A stretch of 6,068 nt of DNA, taken from Methylomonas sp. (GTDB taxonomy: Bacteria > Pseudomonadota > Gammaproteobacteria > Methylococcales > Methylomonadaceae). Location: positions 1-6,068 of the forward strand of contig JALXCS010000172.1 in assembly GCA_026990815.1 (NCBI GenBank), written 5' to 3'. A program made the position numbers and the translations under genes. Below are positions 5,865-6,068 of the stretch, in pieces. The notes below the pieces were generated by a model. The model was given only the letters and a program-made list of their open reading frames with translations. It ran no database searches and was not told the origin of the DNA. Position 1 is the stretch's first letter. Each line of letters starts with the position of its first letter.

Positions 5865-5896
5865 CAACCCTTTTTTCATGATCGTTAAGGGGGTTG
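5865..5896 (+). promoter_or_regulatory. Hairpin covering the istA ribosome binding site
   Basis: CAACCC (5865-5870) pairs with GGGTTG (5891-5896); an adjacent TT/AA pairing is possible with a two-G bulge. The right arm contains the purine-rich AAGGGGG ribosome site of istA (5887-5893), 5 nt before ATG 5899. In the mRNA this would hide the ribosome site and limit transposase synthesis. The structure is seen; the function is inferred. Confidence 0.4.
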
Positions 5897-5898
5897 AG

Positions 5899-5946
5899 AT
5901 GCCAGCAAAGAGGTTATCCATGGGGTATAGCTACAAATTGATGTAA
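5899..5946 (+). pseudogene. istA: IS21-family transposase istA, first eight codons only
   Basis: The ATG at 5899 opens MPAKRLSM, which in IS21-family transposases continues RKI-x-EVLRL. Here the IstA-like sequence stops at position 5922, is followed by GYSYKLM, and ends at TAA 5944-5946. An intact IstA is several hundred residues, so this is a dead 5' stub. The rest of istA and the helper istB are not in the window and may lie to the right if the third element inserted here. Confidence 0.7.
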
Positions 5947-5965
5947 ATAATTCTTTCAATAAAAT
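5938..5965 (+). promoter_or_regulatory. Candidate promoter for the gene at 6015
   Basis: TTGATG (5938-5943) and TAAAAT (5960-5965) are separated by 16 nt and match the sigma70 consensus at four and five of six positions. They would place transcription start about 40 nt before the ATG at 6015. The -35 overlaps the end of the broken istA frame. Confidence 0.35.
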
Positions 5966-6014
5966 AGCAAGTTTGTTAGTCTTTCTCGAAACAATATGAG
6001 AAGGGTGTGCAGAC

Positions 6015-6068
6015 ATGTCAGTGAAGATTGTATCCAGTAATGACGAAGGTTTCGTGCTTGAATTGAGA
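6015..6068 (+). CDS. Partial ORF, possible transposase N-terminus
   Basis: The ATG at 6015 is preceded by a purine-rich ribosome site (GAGAAGGG, 5998-6005) and opens a frame that stays open to the window edge: 18 codons beginning MSVKIVSSNDEG and continuing FVLELR. The frame is incomplete at its 3' end. Its position behind a terminus-like sequence suggests a transposase, possibly ISKra4-type, but I cannot confirm this from so few residues. It could equally be an ordinary gene downstream of a deletion junction. Confidence 0.45.
   Translation, partial: MSVKIVSSNDEGFVLELR

Larger units (their letters stand above)
5754..5922 (+). mobile_element. Left end of an IS21-family element (truncated)
   Basis: Three TGCCACC-containing terminal repeats are followed by a leader and by an ORF opening MPAKRLSM, the characteristic start of IS21-family IstA. 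Multiple terminal repeats at the ends are a known IS21-family trait, serving as transposase-binding sites. The element breaks off after istA codon 8, where another terminus-like sequence (GGGTATAGC) begins. The outer boundary is uncertain by a few bases (5752-5757), and no target duplication can be judged without the right end. Confidence 0.75.
5923..6068 (+). mobile_element. Probable left end of a third insertion element (runs off window)
   Basis: From 5923 (GGGTATAGCTAC) the sequence no longer matches IS21. It consists of an AT-rich leader with a promoter-like pair, a ribosome site and a new ORF start at 6015. A leader followed by a gene right after an abrupt break in istA is the layout expected for another transposon end. 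GGG-type termini and the N-terminal peptide suggest an ISKra4-like element, but only 18 codons are visible and this family assignment is a weak recollection. Confidence 0.4.

Overview
The window looks like chromosomal DNA from an AT-rich proteobacterium, most likely a gammaproteobacterium. The main evidence is a four-gene cassette of the kind found beside PQQ-dependent (quinoprotein) alcohol or methanol dehydrogenases. A methylotroph or methanotroph such as a Methylococcales member would fit, but this is inferred from gene content and base composition. No rRNA or housekeeping marker is present to confirm it.

Positions 54-3758, minus strand: a tightly packed operon read from right to left. It encodes a periplasmic substrate-binding protein (2562-3758), a secreted seven-repeat YVTN beta-propeller (1591-2544), an ABC ATPase (854-1594) and an ABC-2 type permease (54-857). 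The last two junctions are 4-bp stop/start overlaps and the first gap is 17 bp, so the four are probably co-transcribed and translationally coupled. The proteins match families known only by association with PQQ-dependent alcohol oxidation, and the transported substrate is unknown. No dehydrogenase, cytochrome or PQQ-synthesis gene lies in the window.

Positions 3759-3871: a shared divergent control region. It holds an imperfect inverted repeat and a plausible sigma70-type promoter for the rightward gene.

Positions 3872-5351, plus strand: a PilZ-domain protein (3872-4303) with both c-di-GMP-binding motifs intact, then a 202-bp gap with palindromes that may be a dispersed intergenic repeat, then a MOSC-domain protein of the YcbX/mARC type (4506-5351).

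Positions 5352-6068: a decayed, insertion-rich end. First comes an unbroken 67-codon minus-strand reading frame that looks like the C-terminal tail of a membrane protein (5395-5597). It is cut by the left end and first 30 codons of an IS3-family element (5598-5752). That is interrupted by the left end of an IS21-family element, with three spaced terminal repeats and the first eight codons of istA (about 5754-5922). That in turn is interrupted by the left end of a third element whose first gene, starting at 6015, runs off the window. The simplest reading is nested transposition, with the right halves of all three elements and the rest of the broken membrane gene lying to the right of the window.

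There is no tRNA, rRNA, CRISPR array or clear intrinsic terminator. Positions 1-53, downstream of the permease gene, show no recognisable feature.
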